A stretch of DNA of 64,000 nucleotides from Isoetes taiwanensis (Eukaryota > Streptophyta > Lycopodiopsida > Isoetales > Isoetaceae). Shown piece after piece: positions 1 to 12,021 of this stretch. Numbering within the stretch: position 1 is the first letter of the stretch; the number at the start of each line of letters is the position of its first letter. Both the position numbers and the translations under genes were made by a program. The stretch covers positions 1,820,043-1,884,042 of the forward strand of contig JAJEKV010000095.1 of the NCBI GenBank assembly GCA_021234155.1, read 5' to 3'. Below the pieces are notes generated by a model, which worked only from the letters and a program-made list of their open reading frames with translations, ran no database searches and was not told the DNA's origin.

Positions 1-957
1 ATTGGTCGAAAAGAAATGCGATGACAATCAACCTAGGCAGAGATACTCAGACCCGTCGAAAACCCTGCAGAAAATAAGGATTAAATTCAAAGAACCAAGT
101 AAAGAACTGGGCTGTGGTTCGTACTGTGGCGAAATCGCAATGCCATGGAATTCAAGGGGAAGACCATACTGACTAGAAGTAGGCGATGGATCAAATCTGA
201 ACTTCCATATTGCGCTTGAGCTTGGATTCTGTTAAGATAGATTCTTTATTTTGCAAAAAACATAATATGGATAATGACGCCCATCTTAAGAAAGAAAATA
301 AAGACACAGATCTAGAAGTTTCTGAAAAGATGGCAAATAACAAGCCTAAGAATTTTATTTCATCCAACCGAGATGATAAAAATGGTGTTTCTATTTATAT
401 GACATCGCATCCACATCCAAAAAGCCGGATGGTCCCATATGCCAGCACCACAAATGTAATCTGCTCTGAAAAGTTAGCCTTTGCTAATCACATCAAAATC
501 AAGCACTTTTCCCAAAGAGTTAAAAGGCAAACGGATTGACCACAGCTGTTCTCTTTCAGCCTGAGATCAGCCGGATTACAGCAAGAGCAACCTGAATAGG
601 CCTCAAGAAGCAGCAGAACTTATAAATCCGGGCCAGCCTCAGCATCTAAGCAAAGGAATGACGACCCATTGCCGAAATCAGCCAGATCTGATAGAAGAAC
701 TCGGATTTTGAAGCAGTGACTTGAAGTTATCAAATGAAGGTGCCGGATTCTGCAGAGCTCCGTTCAAATATTTACAAATTTCTTACCTTACAGTGGGCGA
801 TTTGACCTCGATCTGAGTCGGAAACGGATTCTCTACCCACAGTACACTTGTTGCAAAACCGAACTCAGAGTCACCGCAGCTGGGCTGAAACATTTATAAA
901 ACCTTAAGCTCCATAAATGTGTATGATCAGGGATGGCGGATCACTTAAAATCGTAGC
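1..957. repeat. Segmental duplication, copy 1 (partner 24168-25124)
   Basis: This stretch matches 24168-25124 in the same orientation at a constant offset of 24167, so no net indel is visible over 957 bp. I counted about a dozen substitutions, for example N to D in a shared open frame. Homology stops abruptly after the shared tcgtagc. On the left the match is cut by the window edge, so the duplicated block may be longer. The sequence looks like decayed genic DNA rather than a known transposon; no terminal repeats were seen. Confidence 0.95.
210..539 (+). other. Open frame shared by both duplication copies, unassigned
   Basis: A 109-codon frame opens at a TTG; the first ATG-encoded Met is within HNMDNDAHL, so the ATG-started product would be about 90 residues. 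It is hydrophilic and Lys/Asn/Asp-rich, with no membrane segment and no family I recognise. The partner frame at 24377-24706 differs at one residue. Because the two DNA copies are themselves nearly identical, conservation of the frame is not evidence of selection. It may be a decayed exon. Confidence 0.2.
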
Positions 958-1605
958 TCATTTCTGCAACAGATATAACCTAGCTGTCTCAAGAAAAAAC
1001 CATAGAAATTAGTGGGAGTTCTGAGTTCAAAATTAAATAAATGATTGACAACCAAATTGAGAAGCTCAACGGATCCATAGCCAGAATCCAAGTAAAAAAT
1101 GGCTCTGCTAGGGCATTGCCCAGAGAATCCTCGGAAACTACTTCGAAAATCTTGGAAAAAGATATAATAGATGCAATGCATCTGCAAAAGAAACAACACA
1201 TATCAGATAGAGCCAGATCATAGCTCCATAGATTGGATTCGGCATCTAAGTACCTTACCGGATTAGCAAGCCTTGGTTTGCCAAAACAAAATTGCAGAAA
1301 AACAGAGCTGCGGATTAAATAAAAAGGAATCGAGCTTCCAGCAGCACTCCGCCATGTCTAAGAACTGCAAGAGGGAAAACTAATCACGAGCGCTCCACAT
1401 TTTGTTTCCAAAATATTATAGAATGGATGCACGAATGGATGCACTGCACACCAGCAAAGCTTACGACAAGTTAATTTCGTCCGTGGTTTTCCTTTACTTT
1501 TCCCTTGCCACAATTATGAGTCATTAAAACCTTTAATTAATATTTAGGGCTTATTGCCACCTCAATCAGATACTCTGCTACCTCATTAACGGGCAAGATT
1601 GAATC
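958..1605. other. No gene seen
   Basis: AT-rich unique sequence after the duplication breakpoint. The only structure noted is a short local repeat (gaatggatgcac twice near 1431). No supported exon, RNA gene or transposon end. Confidence 0.6.
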
Positions 1606-1889
1606 CCTAAATCCAATGGCTCAAATTGAAAGCCCCAAATAAAGCAAAGCACCTTCCTTGCACCTTCTCTAAAAGAAATCAAGGGCCACGATTTCTCACG
1701 TGCCCGATCGACGGCGCAGGGATGGGGTGCATGCCCCATGCATGCTCCATGCATGCCCCCCATCAAATCCAAGGGCTATTGTCGCGACACCTCAGAAAAT
1801 GGACGGCCGAGATGAATCTCTACCCACACTCAACCCCCCATAGGACCCATAAAATAATTGTATATATATAAGAGATATATAATAGATAT
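1606..1889 (+). repeat. TAJ repeat, 3' segment with RY and G-box motifs
   Basis: This copy of the dispersed TAJ repeat has only the 3' part. It shares the block running from the AAAGCCCC-like and caccttccttgc motifs through a CACGTG G-box (1697-1702), two CATGCATG boxes (1737-1744, 1748-1755) and cccataggaccc, to the terminal AATTGTATATATATA. A short TA-rich junction follows, then ACAAGTTTTTGTACTATG, the usual sequence after the tract. The same block recurs at 10238-10500 (reversed), 13430-13680 and 29725-29954. Confidence 0.85.
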
Positions 1890-4800
1890 ACAAGTTTTTG
1901 TACTATGAGCGGTGCACTACGAGTGGTTGTACCATGAACGATTAGCATAATGATTTCAGCAAGAAACATGGTTAATTCATCCTCAGATTGATCACACATA
2001 CGTCAAATTTAATGCTTCCTTTAGCAAACATTTTCCTATGGAGTTCCATTTAGACAAGTCAAGTTCAATCTTTCCTACAATGGGCACCACAAGTGCATTT
2101 GTCAACTTGAATTAGCGGCTATTCCTATAGAGTTCTATTTAGAAAGGACGAATTCAAGATTCCCTTAGTTTCCTTGACCATGTGCCCCCTTTATTACCAT
2201 TTTCGAATCATTAAACTCATTATGTAAATCCAATAACTCTATTATTCTACCCTCTTTTGCAGGTCACACAAATGGAAGTATGCATCTAGACCAATGTTAT
2301 GAAGGTTTAACCTAAATTCGTTGCCTGATAGCAATTTAATGAACATCTTGAAATAGCAATTCACGTGTTGCATTGGAGATTCCGCTCCTAACTCCCTTGT
2401 CAAAACACTAATTATGTCGTTTCTCAACTACTTAAAAGATTCTCTGGCAGTCTGGAGCTTGCAATTGTTTATAAGAACTTCTCCTTTCATCCAATGCCAT
2501 AGAAAGTGTCATATCGAAAGCTTGTTTTCAAGTCTATAATGCTCCTCCTTTTGGAGACTCCAAAATTGCTGAAACTTGTAATGAGATTCCCTTAAGAATC
2601 CTCTAGATTGTCTGCAAAACATACCAAGTGTGAAAGATTCACCTACATTCTGTTAAGATCACCCTAGATTTTCTAACCTTCCCCAATATTCTATCAAGTT
2701 TATCAAGATTTTTCGGTAAAGATTTGCGCCAACCCTCGATCAAATGCACAGTCAACCCTTTGTTCGACATTTTATTGTCCTGTCATACAAATGCCATCTC
2801 TTAACCAGTCAGAAGATTTTACAGCAATCTGGAGCCCATCATTGTCTATTACAACTTCTCCATTTATAGAGGAGCTTATTCCTATTGCTCTTCTTTCTTG
2901 AATCCTAACTTTAAATGCAATTAGAGAATGCTTTTTCCAGTCTATAATGGTCCTTTTTTTGCATGTGGTTTGATTTAGGTAACTCAAATTTAGTGTTTCT
3001 CCATTATTGAAGATCTATACAAAAAGAACGTGTCTAGAAAAATATATAAGTTGAGTTATATAAGCCGAATTTAATGCTTCCTTTAGCAAACATCATAAGT
3101 GTGTTTATCCAAAATAGTAGTGAGAACACTGATGTTGCAACATTGAAGAGTCAAATCAGAAGAAGTCACTATGATTTCACCAACCTCCTTTGCCTTGTGC
3201 ACAGTAAGTAATTAAGAAAGACGCACACATTTTCCATGCATATAAGGATATGAATCATTTTACTACTATTAGTGGGCAACTTGTCAGCATGCCCATTTAG
3301 CAAAGAGAAGAATATTTGGAAATTATAAAATGTGGCGTGAAGACGTTGTAGCTTTGGCAGACTCAATTGTGCCCAAAAATAAATAAATAAAGGACAAGTA
3401 AAATTGACTGCAAGGAATAATATTAAAGATGCTTTCAAAGAAAAAATGTACCCAACGATTCTTTAAATGTTTTTAACTTCAGGAATTTTACATGTGGTCG
3501 ACAGTTACAATTTGGGTGTGAGGGCATGAAAATGCCAAGCATTAATAAGCTGGCAAAGCCAAATAAAGATAACATGCATTAGTAGGAACTTCAGTGCATT
3601 TTATTTGTAAGCAATAAGCACTTCATTATATGAAAAATTGCAACTGACACATTCACACAAGGACAGATAAAGCAATGCATGTTAACAAAATTGCTACTAC
3701 CACCATGGAGCTTTTCTTTGGAGGCAGCGATAACCCATCATACGCATAACATAAAGGTAAAATGACAGTATAGTTATCCCATATTCATCCTTCTCCTAAA
3801 TGTTTCTACCAATATCTAAACAATATCATAGCAAACATTTAGGATGGAGCAAAGAACCGCAGGCATTTTACACCAATCTGTTCTATACATAGAGATGCAA
3901 TATGACAAAAATCTTCATAATTTATCTCAACAGAGAAAGTATATGAGCATTGTATTCTCTCTCTTTCATCATTTCAGGAAAATAGTGTAAAATACTTCCA
4001 AAATCAGGTTAACAAAAATGGGTAACATTCTTACTTCAGTGGAGCTTTTGCACTTGGGGTTTAAATCCGCATGTCTATCTGTGACATGAACTGGCAAGCT
4101 TAAGTTACATTTCTGCAATTGATATTGTAAGGGATAACCTTACCACAGCAAACAGCAGTTCCCTTAATTAATTCACAAAAATGTTTCAAGACAAAATTCA
4201 GAATCTCGTACCTTGAATGCATATCGAGAACTGCCAGGTTCATCTTTTAAGCAACAACAATAGCCTGTAAAGGTCACAATGACAACAAATGACGCATGCG
4301 GCCACATCATTTTATGTATGGTATTGTGGATAGAATCTGACCTCTGACCTGAATTTCCCTATCCGGAACGGGAAATGCCAATGTAGCAACAGATGTCATT
4401 TTTCTCGTCAGCTATCCAGTGTTGAACTAGGTTGCTGCAGGTTACTAAATATTGCATGAAGAGCATGCTGCTTGTTTGCAGTTCACCAAATTGTGCAGGT
4501 GTTGCTCACTCAAACAGACTAGGTAGCAGCTGTTGACCACACAGAGGTGTCTGAGCTAAGAGTGTCCAAATGATGTTGCAGTGCCAGCTGCCCAAACAAT
4601 GGAGTCTGCCCAAATGGAGATTGACTAAATGTCCCAGGCCGCGGAGTAGACCCAGTAAGTGCAGAATCTCTCAAATCAGAGGTGTTGGTCTTTACTCTGT
4701 GCCATCCTAAAACAGTATGTCCTAGACATTCGCAACCTCCGTGAGACAATGGCAAAGTGATAATTATCTGAAGAAACAGCGGCCAAAGCATTCTGTTGCA

Positions 4801-6044
4801 CATTTACCTCTTCCGCCAAGCCCTGAACTATAGCCAACAGGGAAGAATTCACCAACATTCTCGCCAAAACTCAGAGAGCTTAAGCTCCAAACTGTGCCGC
4901 TCCTCAAAGGCGCCTTTAGTGCTCCACGGCATTTCTCCTCAAAGCATCTTACGCTACCTTAGTTTTGAAGCATGAAAGACCTACATTTGCAGGAATGAAA
5001 GTCCAGGTCGCCAAAACCTCTATAGCCAAAGACCTCTATAGCTTCGAATTGTTCCAAGAGCCACTAGCGACCATCTGATCTTCTTGCATTGGGGATATTC
5101 TCTATCTTCTTGCAGTTCCAGGCCATGGCCGCAGAGATATTTTGCACCGGATATCTCAGATCTTCTTGCGTTCGTGCCATGCCGCAAAGATTTGAAGGGT
5201 TGACCGTACTTGCAAGGATTGAAGGGTTGACATACAGATAGCGAGCGCAAAGATAGAAGGGCTCTCAACCGGATTTGCTTCTACGCCACTCTACCGGATT
5301 TGCCTTTTCTTAGTTTTTCTTTTTAGTGGGCCTAAAGACATGGTTTTTGCCTCAAAATCGTTCCTGCTTCTCCGATATCGCACGAGTAAATTCTTCTGAA
5401 GCATCAAAAAATGTGGCTCGATTAGGTCTCATTAACCTCAGAGCATTCTTCTATCTAACCTCAACCCTCAAATGAAGATACCCTGCTCATTGACCATCAC
5501 AGAAAAAACCAGTTCTCGGTTCTCAAAATCAGCTCTTTAGTTGTGCCGTCTGGCGCTGTACTCTCTCTGCTAACATATAGGCGATAGAAGATCAGTGTAA
5601 GCAAAGAAATGGAAAAAACAAAATGATAAGGATTCTTGCCAACCTGAGAAGGGAAAATGACCTTGTCCCTGATTCAATTCGCTGGAAACCAATTGCATAT
5701 TCTTAGAATGCAATAAGGATGCCTCTCAGATGTGTATGCACGGCCATTATGAATGTAATGCAAAGAAAAGAAATACCGAATCGTATAGTAAATGACCCCA
5801 ACAGATCGATTGGGTCACAGAATTTTCGAGCAACAATGCCACAATTTCTGTGCACGACCATTAATGGTAACCCTTGGATATTAAATGCTCAAATAAACCA
5901 ACGTCCCAGATTAAATCACAAATTCTAATGGTATAGATCAAAGGCATCAAATAAGGGCCTGCTTGATGGTCATTAATTTTTCTTGCCACCTCAGCATTTA
6001 TTGCATTTAATATCTTGACCATTAATCCAGCACTTTCGACGGTC
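1890..6044. other. Long stretch without supported gene
   Basis: No exon series or RNA gene could be supported. Two diverged related segments occur around 2040-2600 and 2770-3070; they share motifs about cctttagcaaac, a tct-ata-atg-gtcc block and a snippet near accagtcagaag, suggesting an old dispersed repeat. The rest (3070-6044) looks like unique AT-rich DNA. The short open frames have no recognisable protein pattern. Confidence 0.5.
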
Positions 6045-6282
6045 TAGATTAAAAGCCCCAAAGGAAAGGGCTTTTGATCCAAACCATCGATCTCAAAAAT
6101 GGATGGTGGAGACGGCGACACCTCAATGTCTTATATATAAGGGGGTGCTTGGGTGGATTGAGGTGGCTTCGTCAGGACCGTTGGATCTCACAATCTAAAC
6201 CGTCCAGACGGCGACACCTCGGCGTCTAGATTCAAATAATTGTATATATATAACAGATATATATATATATATATATATACAA
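6045..6282 (+). repeat. TAJ repeat, 3' segment subtype b, with GCCC hairpin
   Basis: This segment contains an AAAAGCCC...GGGCTTTT inverted repeat (6051-6075, 8-bp stem), two gacggcgacacctc blocks and the terminal AATTGTATATATATA, followed by a (TA)n tract ending in ACAAGTTTT. The same architecture recurs at 19431-19627 and 41130-41376, and in diverged form at 27640-28032. It differs from the RY/G-box type at 1606 but ends in the same TA-flanked terminus. Confidence 0.8.
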
Positions 6283-6680
6283 GTTTTTTAATCGATCCTA
6301 TGGTGTATGTTCTAGTAGATGCATGTTCCAGTTTGTGTATGTTCTAGGTTTCTAAGAGTTATAAAGATTCTCCCATAGATTTTATAAGATTCCCTTAGAT
6401 TCCATTTTTTGGGATTTTTGAAAAGCTACTATTCTTAGCAAATTCTATGTTTATTCTCTGGTCAAAGCTCATTTTAGAACTTAAGTTGTCTTAAATTTTA
6501 TGAGATTCTATTAGATTCTCTCAGATTCTAAAGAAAATTCCATTAGATTCCCTTAGATTCAATAAAGACATCCTTAGATTCTCTAAGGTGACCTTACATT
6601 CCATCAGATTTCATGAGGTTCCCTAAGATTTCCCTAGGTTTTATGAGGTTCCCTCAGATTTTATGAAGGTTGCATCCTAT
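6283..6680 (+). repeat. TAJ 5' fragment with GATTC short-period array
   Basis: Starts with ACAAGTTTT right after the (TA)n tract, then becomes a degenerate array of AGATTC-like words spaced mostly 9-12 bp apart (about 6360-6665). It matches the arrays in the longer TAJ units but is truncated after about 400 bp. Confidence 0.7.
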
Positions 6681-8203
6681 ATTCCACCCAAAAAGTACTA
6701 TATTTATGGACTTTTCAATATTTACTATTCCTATTTATGAGAGAAAAAGGATGAAATGTTCGAAGATCTCCCAAGAATGGTATACTTCTAGATCTTCATA
6801 TTTTACACCCAGATCTATCATAGTCATATACAGTGGACCAAGAGACCTATGAAAGCATAGAGAAGACCCACTAAAGATGCTAGTGATGATACCACTGGGA
6901 GATGCCAACTTCATGCCTGAAAATGAGAATACAACCAACATAAATGACAAATAAATGCTGTGCATGTTTTGAAAGCATGGCATTCCATGAACAAAATAGC
7001 TTGTGGCCTAATACTACAATATCTCCATTAGGCCACAACTTCACAAGCCCATATATCCATGATCAATAGTCCTGGTACTGCAAGCTTATCAGCATGTATT
7101 TTTCTTCATCTCCTTTTGCCAGAAATGTTGAAAAATATTGCTCTTGGATATTATATTGAAGTTCAAACAATATGGGTGCCATGCAAATGTACATTTATTA
7201 CACCTGTGCCATGCAAATGAATAGATCTAATTGCTGGCATGCCATGTGAATCCCAAGTTCATAACAAATACACCACTTACTTGCAGAGCTTAAGTTTTGC
7301 AATGAAATATGCAAATATGCATAAAAGCTTAAGCCTTGCAATGAAATATGAAAACATGCGTAAAACATGTGCTGAGGGTTTTAGTTGAGAGATAGTCTTT
7401 TGGACATGAGCAAATATCTCTTATTTAGGAACAGACAGGATGATTTCTGCACAAATTCAGTACACGATGCACACTTAACATATGCATTCACAACGTGAAC
7501 ATGAACATGCTCCATCCTCTGTCAACACAAATCTTTTTCTACACAAGGAAAGAAAGGGGAACATTTGGAAAATTGTAAAAGCAGGATTCTTGGCTACTGA
7601 AACTTAAACAGAAGAGGATTTGGCAGCTGCAAAACTGCGTTTCCCTTTCAAAGTTTCCAAGGATATTATGCAGGAAAAAGTGCGTTTACCTTTAGAATTC
7701 AAAGCTCCACTGCACTCTTTGCTCCAGATCAAGGAAATTAAAAGCTTGCAACCTGCATTGAGTCATAGGCAAACCGTAATCATAGAAGTCAGGGTATCTG
7801 GCAGTACATAAGGCATTTAGTTGCCATCATTTCATGAATTTATTCTATTGCATATAATGCATTTAAGACATGACAGTATCTTTGCAAAGCGCCGACCCCG
7901 TCCATCCAAGCATCTATTGCAGAGAATTGGCCTGCATCAAATCAAAGGCTTGCAGAGAAAATATCTGAATTCGTTGGTTAATAAGCCATGCGAGTTTTTG
8001 ACGTCGTTAACTTTAACGAATGCATTACGCCTCCGGGACCAAAACCATGCAGTTGACTGCGCTTTCGTAAGAGCTGGACTCTCCATCTCAGAAAATTCTC
8101 TGTTTTAGATTGGTCCCCTAGGCTTACACTGTAACACATCGACTATGGCTTGAAGTGGCAAACCAAAATGAAGAAAGCAAGCAGAACAAATACAACCTGC
8201 ATG
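6681..8203. other. No gene seen; small tandem duplication
   Basis: Unique AT-rich DNA. Around 7285-7365 a segment of about 45 bp (gcttaag...tgcaatgaaatatg) is present twice in diverged form. The plus-strand open frames 7620-7811 and 7821-8108 show no recognisable protein pattern. The minus strand below 8204 might hold decayed continuation of the transporter fragment described next, but I could not follow it in frame. Confidence 0.5.
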
Positions 8204-8516
8204 AAATCGCTGCTGTTGAACGCAGAGCCCAAGCTCGCCATGCCCTGCAATATGCAAAAGATTCATCCAAGTTAATGGAAGATTTGACATAGTAAACGCA
8301 CAAAGGATTTCATGGCACTTACCAAGAAAAAAAACCCCGAGGTAAGAGAGATGGTCCTGTAGCGACCCAAATATGTATCAGAAATGAAAGCACCCACCAG
8401 GCCTATGATGACATCACAGGCAGATACAGCACTTCTTCTATGCAATACTGTGGTCATGTAAGTGATAATGTTCCCGTATATGGCAGATAAAATCAAAGCA
8501 TATATTGCGGTGTATG
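8204..8516 (-). pseudogene. NRT1/PTR (NPF, POT superfamily) transporter fragment, two exons
   Basis: NPF proteins are proton-coupled nitrate/peptide/hormone transporters of the major facilitator superfamily. The first exon (8516-8323) reads through IYGNIITYMTTVLH, GAFISDTYLGRYRTI and SGFFFL, matching the family's early region (xYLxxxLH, then GAFxADxYxGRYxTI). It is preceded by a good acceptor (cttgcag) and followed by a GTAAGT donor. The next exon (from 8244) restores the typical LGM junction in phase 0 (FFL|GMASLGSAF). Between the two motifs it is about 9 residues shorter than usual: the NNVTNWxGTxYLxPL stretch is largely missing. Downstream the frame meets a stop and the rest of the roughly 12-helix protein is not visible, nor is a start exon. 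Likely a gene relic or captured fragment. Confidence 0.6.
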
Positions 8517-8904
8517 CTGCAAGTGCAAATCATAAAATCAATGTATATCAATAAAATTTAACAGAATGAGTATTTCGATTTGAGCTCCACTGTTGTGGTT
8601 TAGAACACAATGGCTGCTGCAGCTGGGACCTGTGTTTCTGTCGAAGTTACAACAAACCAGGCCAATGCACATCCATCTTCATTTATATGTGGGAAAGGGC
8701 TTGGGAATGCGGCTACCATTTGCATTACAATTCTCACTTATCAAAAGAGTCATCTCAGGCTGGTCATGACAGTACCCTTAAGTCGAAGTAATAGCAATTC
8801 AAGTTTACATTCATTGAATGATGATGATAGCACAAAGTCTGGGCCATTAATGCTTGCTCAAAGATCAAATTCTGACCATGAGAATATTGCTTGACCCAAT
8901 TATG

Positions 8905-9126
8905 GATATGAAGATTTCAAATATTTTTGAAGAGGAGACACTTCAAATTTTTGCTGCATGTGGAAGGGGCTCCTGCTCATCCTTAAGGATTTTGAGGCCT
9001 GGTTTAGTCGTGACTGAAATGGCAGTCTCTCAATTGCCTGGTATTCCAAGTGCAGCTTGGAGCTCATAAACACCCATGAATCAACAAAGTCGAGCACAGA
9101 AGCAATATCCAGTGAACCGCCTAAGG
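8905..9126 (-). other. Possible decayed exon, weak resemblance to PDR-type ABCG N-terminus
   Basis: On the minus strand a ggttgcag acceptor precedes an open frame reading ALGGSLDIASVLDF and then EYQAIERLPFQSRL. The latter resembles the N-terminal A-x-E-[RK]-L-P-x-x-x-R-L block of full-size ABCG (PDR) transporters. Nothing else of that family (Walker A, ABC signature) is seen nearby, so the assignment is weak. It lies about 0.4 kb upstream of the NPF fragment but is not obviously part of it. Confidence 0.25.
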
Positions 9127-10197
9127 CTGCAACCCCACAATAAATACATTTATGTAGTTTCAATTCTGGGCAAATAATACAGCCTATGGAGTTTCTGTAG
9201 CTTAATACATGATTTTAACCACATCAACTTAACTTACCAGCTTGAAGCCGAATCTGAGCCGAATGTGAACTAAGAAAAACATCCCTTCTGTCAAAAAGGG
9301 CCATGCCTTTTGCCAATGTGGCCCCAGATGTCGATTTTCACTATGAGGATCTGCAAAATTTTGTGGGACCATTTTGGATTAGATACTATCTCAACATCGA
9401 AATTCAAAGACCAAAACAAAAGAAAGATCTCCACCATGAGCTCTTCAAGCCAAAATGGCAAATTTAAAAACTCCAAACAAAAATATAGTAAGAAATGTGC
9501 TGTATTCTTCTCTTCCAAGGCTGGCTACATTTCCTGGTAGCCAAATCGCCAGGGTTCATTCCACTGATGAACGAAGTAAAGGCTGCTTTAGCTGCATTTA
9601 CGCTTCCCTGACATGGAGACTTCATAAGAGCTGCATATTTCCAAACCCCTAATCCACCAGTTTGTCTCCATTCGTGTTAGAACTTCAGTGCCAATATACA
9701 ATCCACCACTGGCGGCAGATATATGGCATCGGATTTGTGGAAAACATGCCCTGGAGCCCATTTCCAAGTAAAACAAATAGTCCAAACAAAATCACAATCT
9801 TGAAAAATCAATTGCTCATATACATGCTCCAGGCATGACGGCTTGCAGAGGCAAGCAAAATCGATAGGCAGAGCCATTGAGTCTAGAATGGCTCTCAAAA
9901 ATTCATATCACAGGTAACCCCTTCTTTGTTCACCTAAACCCCTTGCTGAAAGCAAGCTCGGCCGGTACTCCCGATATGCATTTAGTGGATGCAAGTGCCA
10001 CAATAGCTCCTCCGGAATCGCGAGCAAGCACGTCGTCATCACATCCCCTGTGCGTGGAAATAACCCAACCGACTCTATGCCCGACCTCGTCCACACACCC
10101 AATCACAACCGTCCAATATGCCACGTGGCAGTTTAGAAGGCCTAGATGGCCCCAATTATCAGTGTTAGGCAGCCCTCTATAATAATATATATAAGTC
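9127..10197. other. No gene seen
   Basis: Mixed-composition unique sequence. Short open frames on both strands overlap each other and show no family pattern. It ends at the TA tract that borders the large palindrome. Confidence 0.5.

Positions 10198-10237
<40 letters not shown>
10198..10237. repeat. (TA)n tract, left border of palindrome
   Basis: A run of TA dinucleotides between unique DNA (left) and the reversed terminal TATATATATACAATT of the left palindrome arm. Unlike other TA junctions, no ACAAGT block abuts its outer side. Confidence 0.95.
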
Positions 10238-11985
10238 TATATATATACAATTATTTGATGGGTCCTATGGGGGGTTGAATGTGGGTAGAGATTAATCCTA
10301 TCCGTCTAATTTTTGAGGTGGCACTTAAATGGCCCTTGGATTTGATGGGGGGCATGCATGGGCCATGCATGGGCCATGCACCCCATCCATGAACCGTTGA
10401 TCGGGCACGTGTGAAATCTTGGCCCTTGATTTTTTAAAGGGAAGATGCAAGGAAGGTCCCTTAAAAGGTGCTTTTTGGTGCAGTCAATCTTAACCGTTGG
10501 ATCAAAAGGGGGAGGAAAAATCCTAACCATTAAATTCTTTATTAAATTGCAATTTCTTTATTAAAAGAGGTGAGGTGGCACCCTTATTTAATAAAAAGGT
10601 AATGAGGTGGCATCAACATTAATAGGTGGACTTTCTAGGAAGCTTCTTTTTATAATCGCCTTCAAAGGCCGATAACTTGCGATGGGGGGTCTGGATGAAG
10701 GTGAGACCCACACCATTGGATTCCTTTAAATTCGAGAACTTTCCAATGAGTGGTGCTTTGGCATCGTTCCCTAGTAGTTGGAGCTAATGTGATCGAATAC
10801 TAAGTTTCTTTTTGGAAACTTAGAATTTTACTGAGAATCTATCTTGAATTTAAAAGAATCTAGGGGAATCTCCATAGGATTTTAGAGAATTTAAAGGAAG
10901 CTCAAGAGAATCTTTGGGAATCTATGAGAATCGCAAGGGGAATCTTTGAGATTCTATATGAATCTTTATGAAACCTTTGAGAATGTAGAAGAATCTTCAT
11001 AGAATCTAAGGGAATCTAGGAGAATCTACATAGAAACATGGGGAATCTAGATGATTTTTGAGATGATCTTTAGGAGGCTAGGGGAACCCCAACAAAATTA
11101 GGGAATTTATGGGAATCTCAAGAGAATCATAGAGAATCTAGTAGGATCAAAGTGCATCTTCATAAAATCTTTGAGAATCCTTGAAAATCTGTAGAATCTA
11201 AGGGAATCTACATAGAATCTAAGGGAATCTATATAGAATCTAACAAAATTTAGGAGAATCCACATAGAATTTTGGAGACTCTAGAGGTTTCTTGTGATAA
11301 GTTCAAAAATTTAGAGGAATCTTTATAGAATCTTAAGAATTTAGGGGAAGCTTTGTGGAATCTTAGGGAATCTTTCATTATTAAGTGTGTTTAGTAGGGG
11401 AATCTTGATAGAATCTAAGGGAATCCAACAGAATCTATATAGAATCTTGGAAAATTTGGGATAATCTTTGAGAATCTAGGAGAATCTTAAGAGAACCTTA
11501 AGTAATCTATGGGATTAAGAGTATTTAAGGGAATCTTCCTTAAATCTTTGAGAATCTAAGATACTTTTTCCTGAATCTTCAAGAATCTAAGCGAATCTTT
11601 ATAGAATCTTCATTGAATGGCTCAGAATCTAGCAGAATCTAAGTGCATCTTCATAAAATCTTCGAGAATCTAGGGGAATCTTGATGGAATCTTCAAGAAA
11701 CTAGGGGAATCTCTATAGAATCTACATAGAATTCTGGAAAATTTAGAGGATCCTTGTGATAACGTTTGAGATCTCGAGGAATCTTTGTAGAATCCTAAGA
11801 ATCTAAGGGAATCTTTTACACTAAGTGTATTTTCTAGGGGAATCTTGATAGAGCCTAAAGGAATCTAAGAGAATCTATATAGAATCTTGAGAAATCTAGA
11901 GAAAATCTTTGAGAATCTAGGGGAATCTTAAGAGAATCTTAAGTTTGGACTCAGAATTTGTGTACTCCCTTATAGTACACTCACT

Positions 11986-11988
<3 letters not shown>
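10238..11988 (-). repeat. TAJ full unit, left palindrome arm
   Basis: Read on the minus strand, the unit starts with ACAAGTGAGTGTACTATAAG (at 11988), runs through a GATTC array (about 11950-10830) and the block GATCACATTAGCTCCAACT, then the gene-free 3' segment with CACGTG (10406-10411) and CATGCATG (10353-10360, 10364-10371), and ends in AATTGTATATATATA (10252-10238). It mirrors 12019-13680. No transposase-like frame is present. The termini are short inverted repeats (TATATATACAA followed by G/T-T). Confidence 0.9.

Positions 11989-12018
<30 letters not shown>
11989..12018. repeat. (TA)15 spacer at palindrome centre
   Basis: Thirty bp of TA repeats separating the two arms. Flanks are perfect complements for more than 50 bp on each side (CTTAAGTTTGGACTCAG... 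against its reverse complement). Confidence 0.97.
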
Positions 12019-12021
<3 letters not shown>

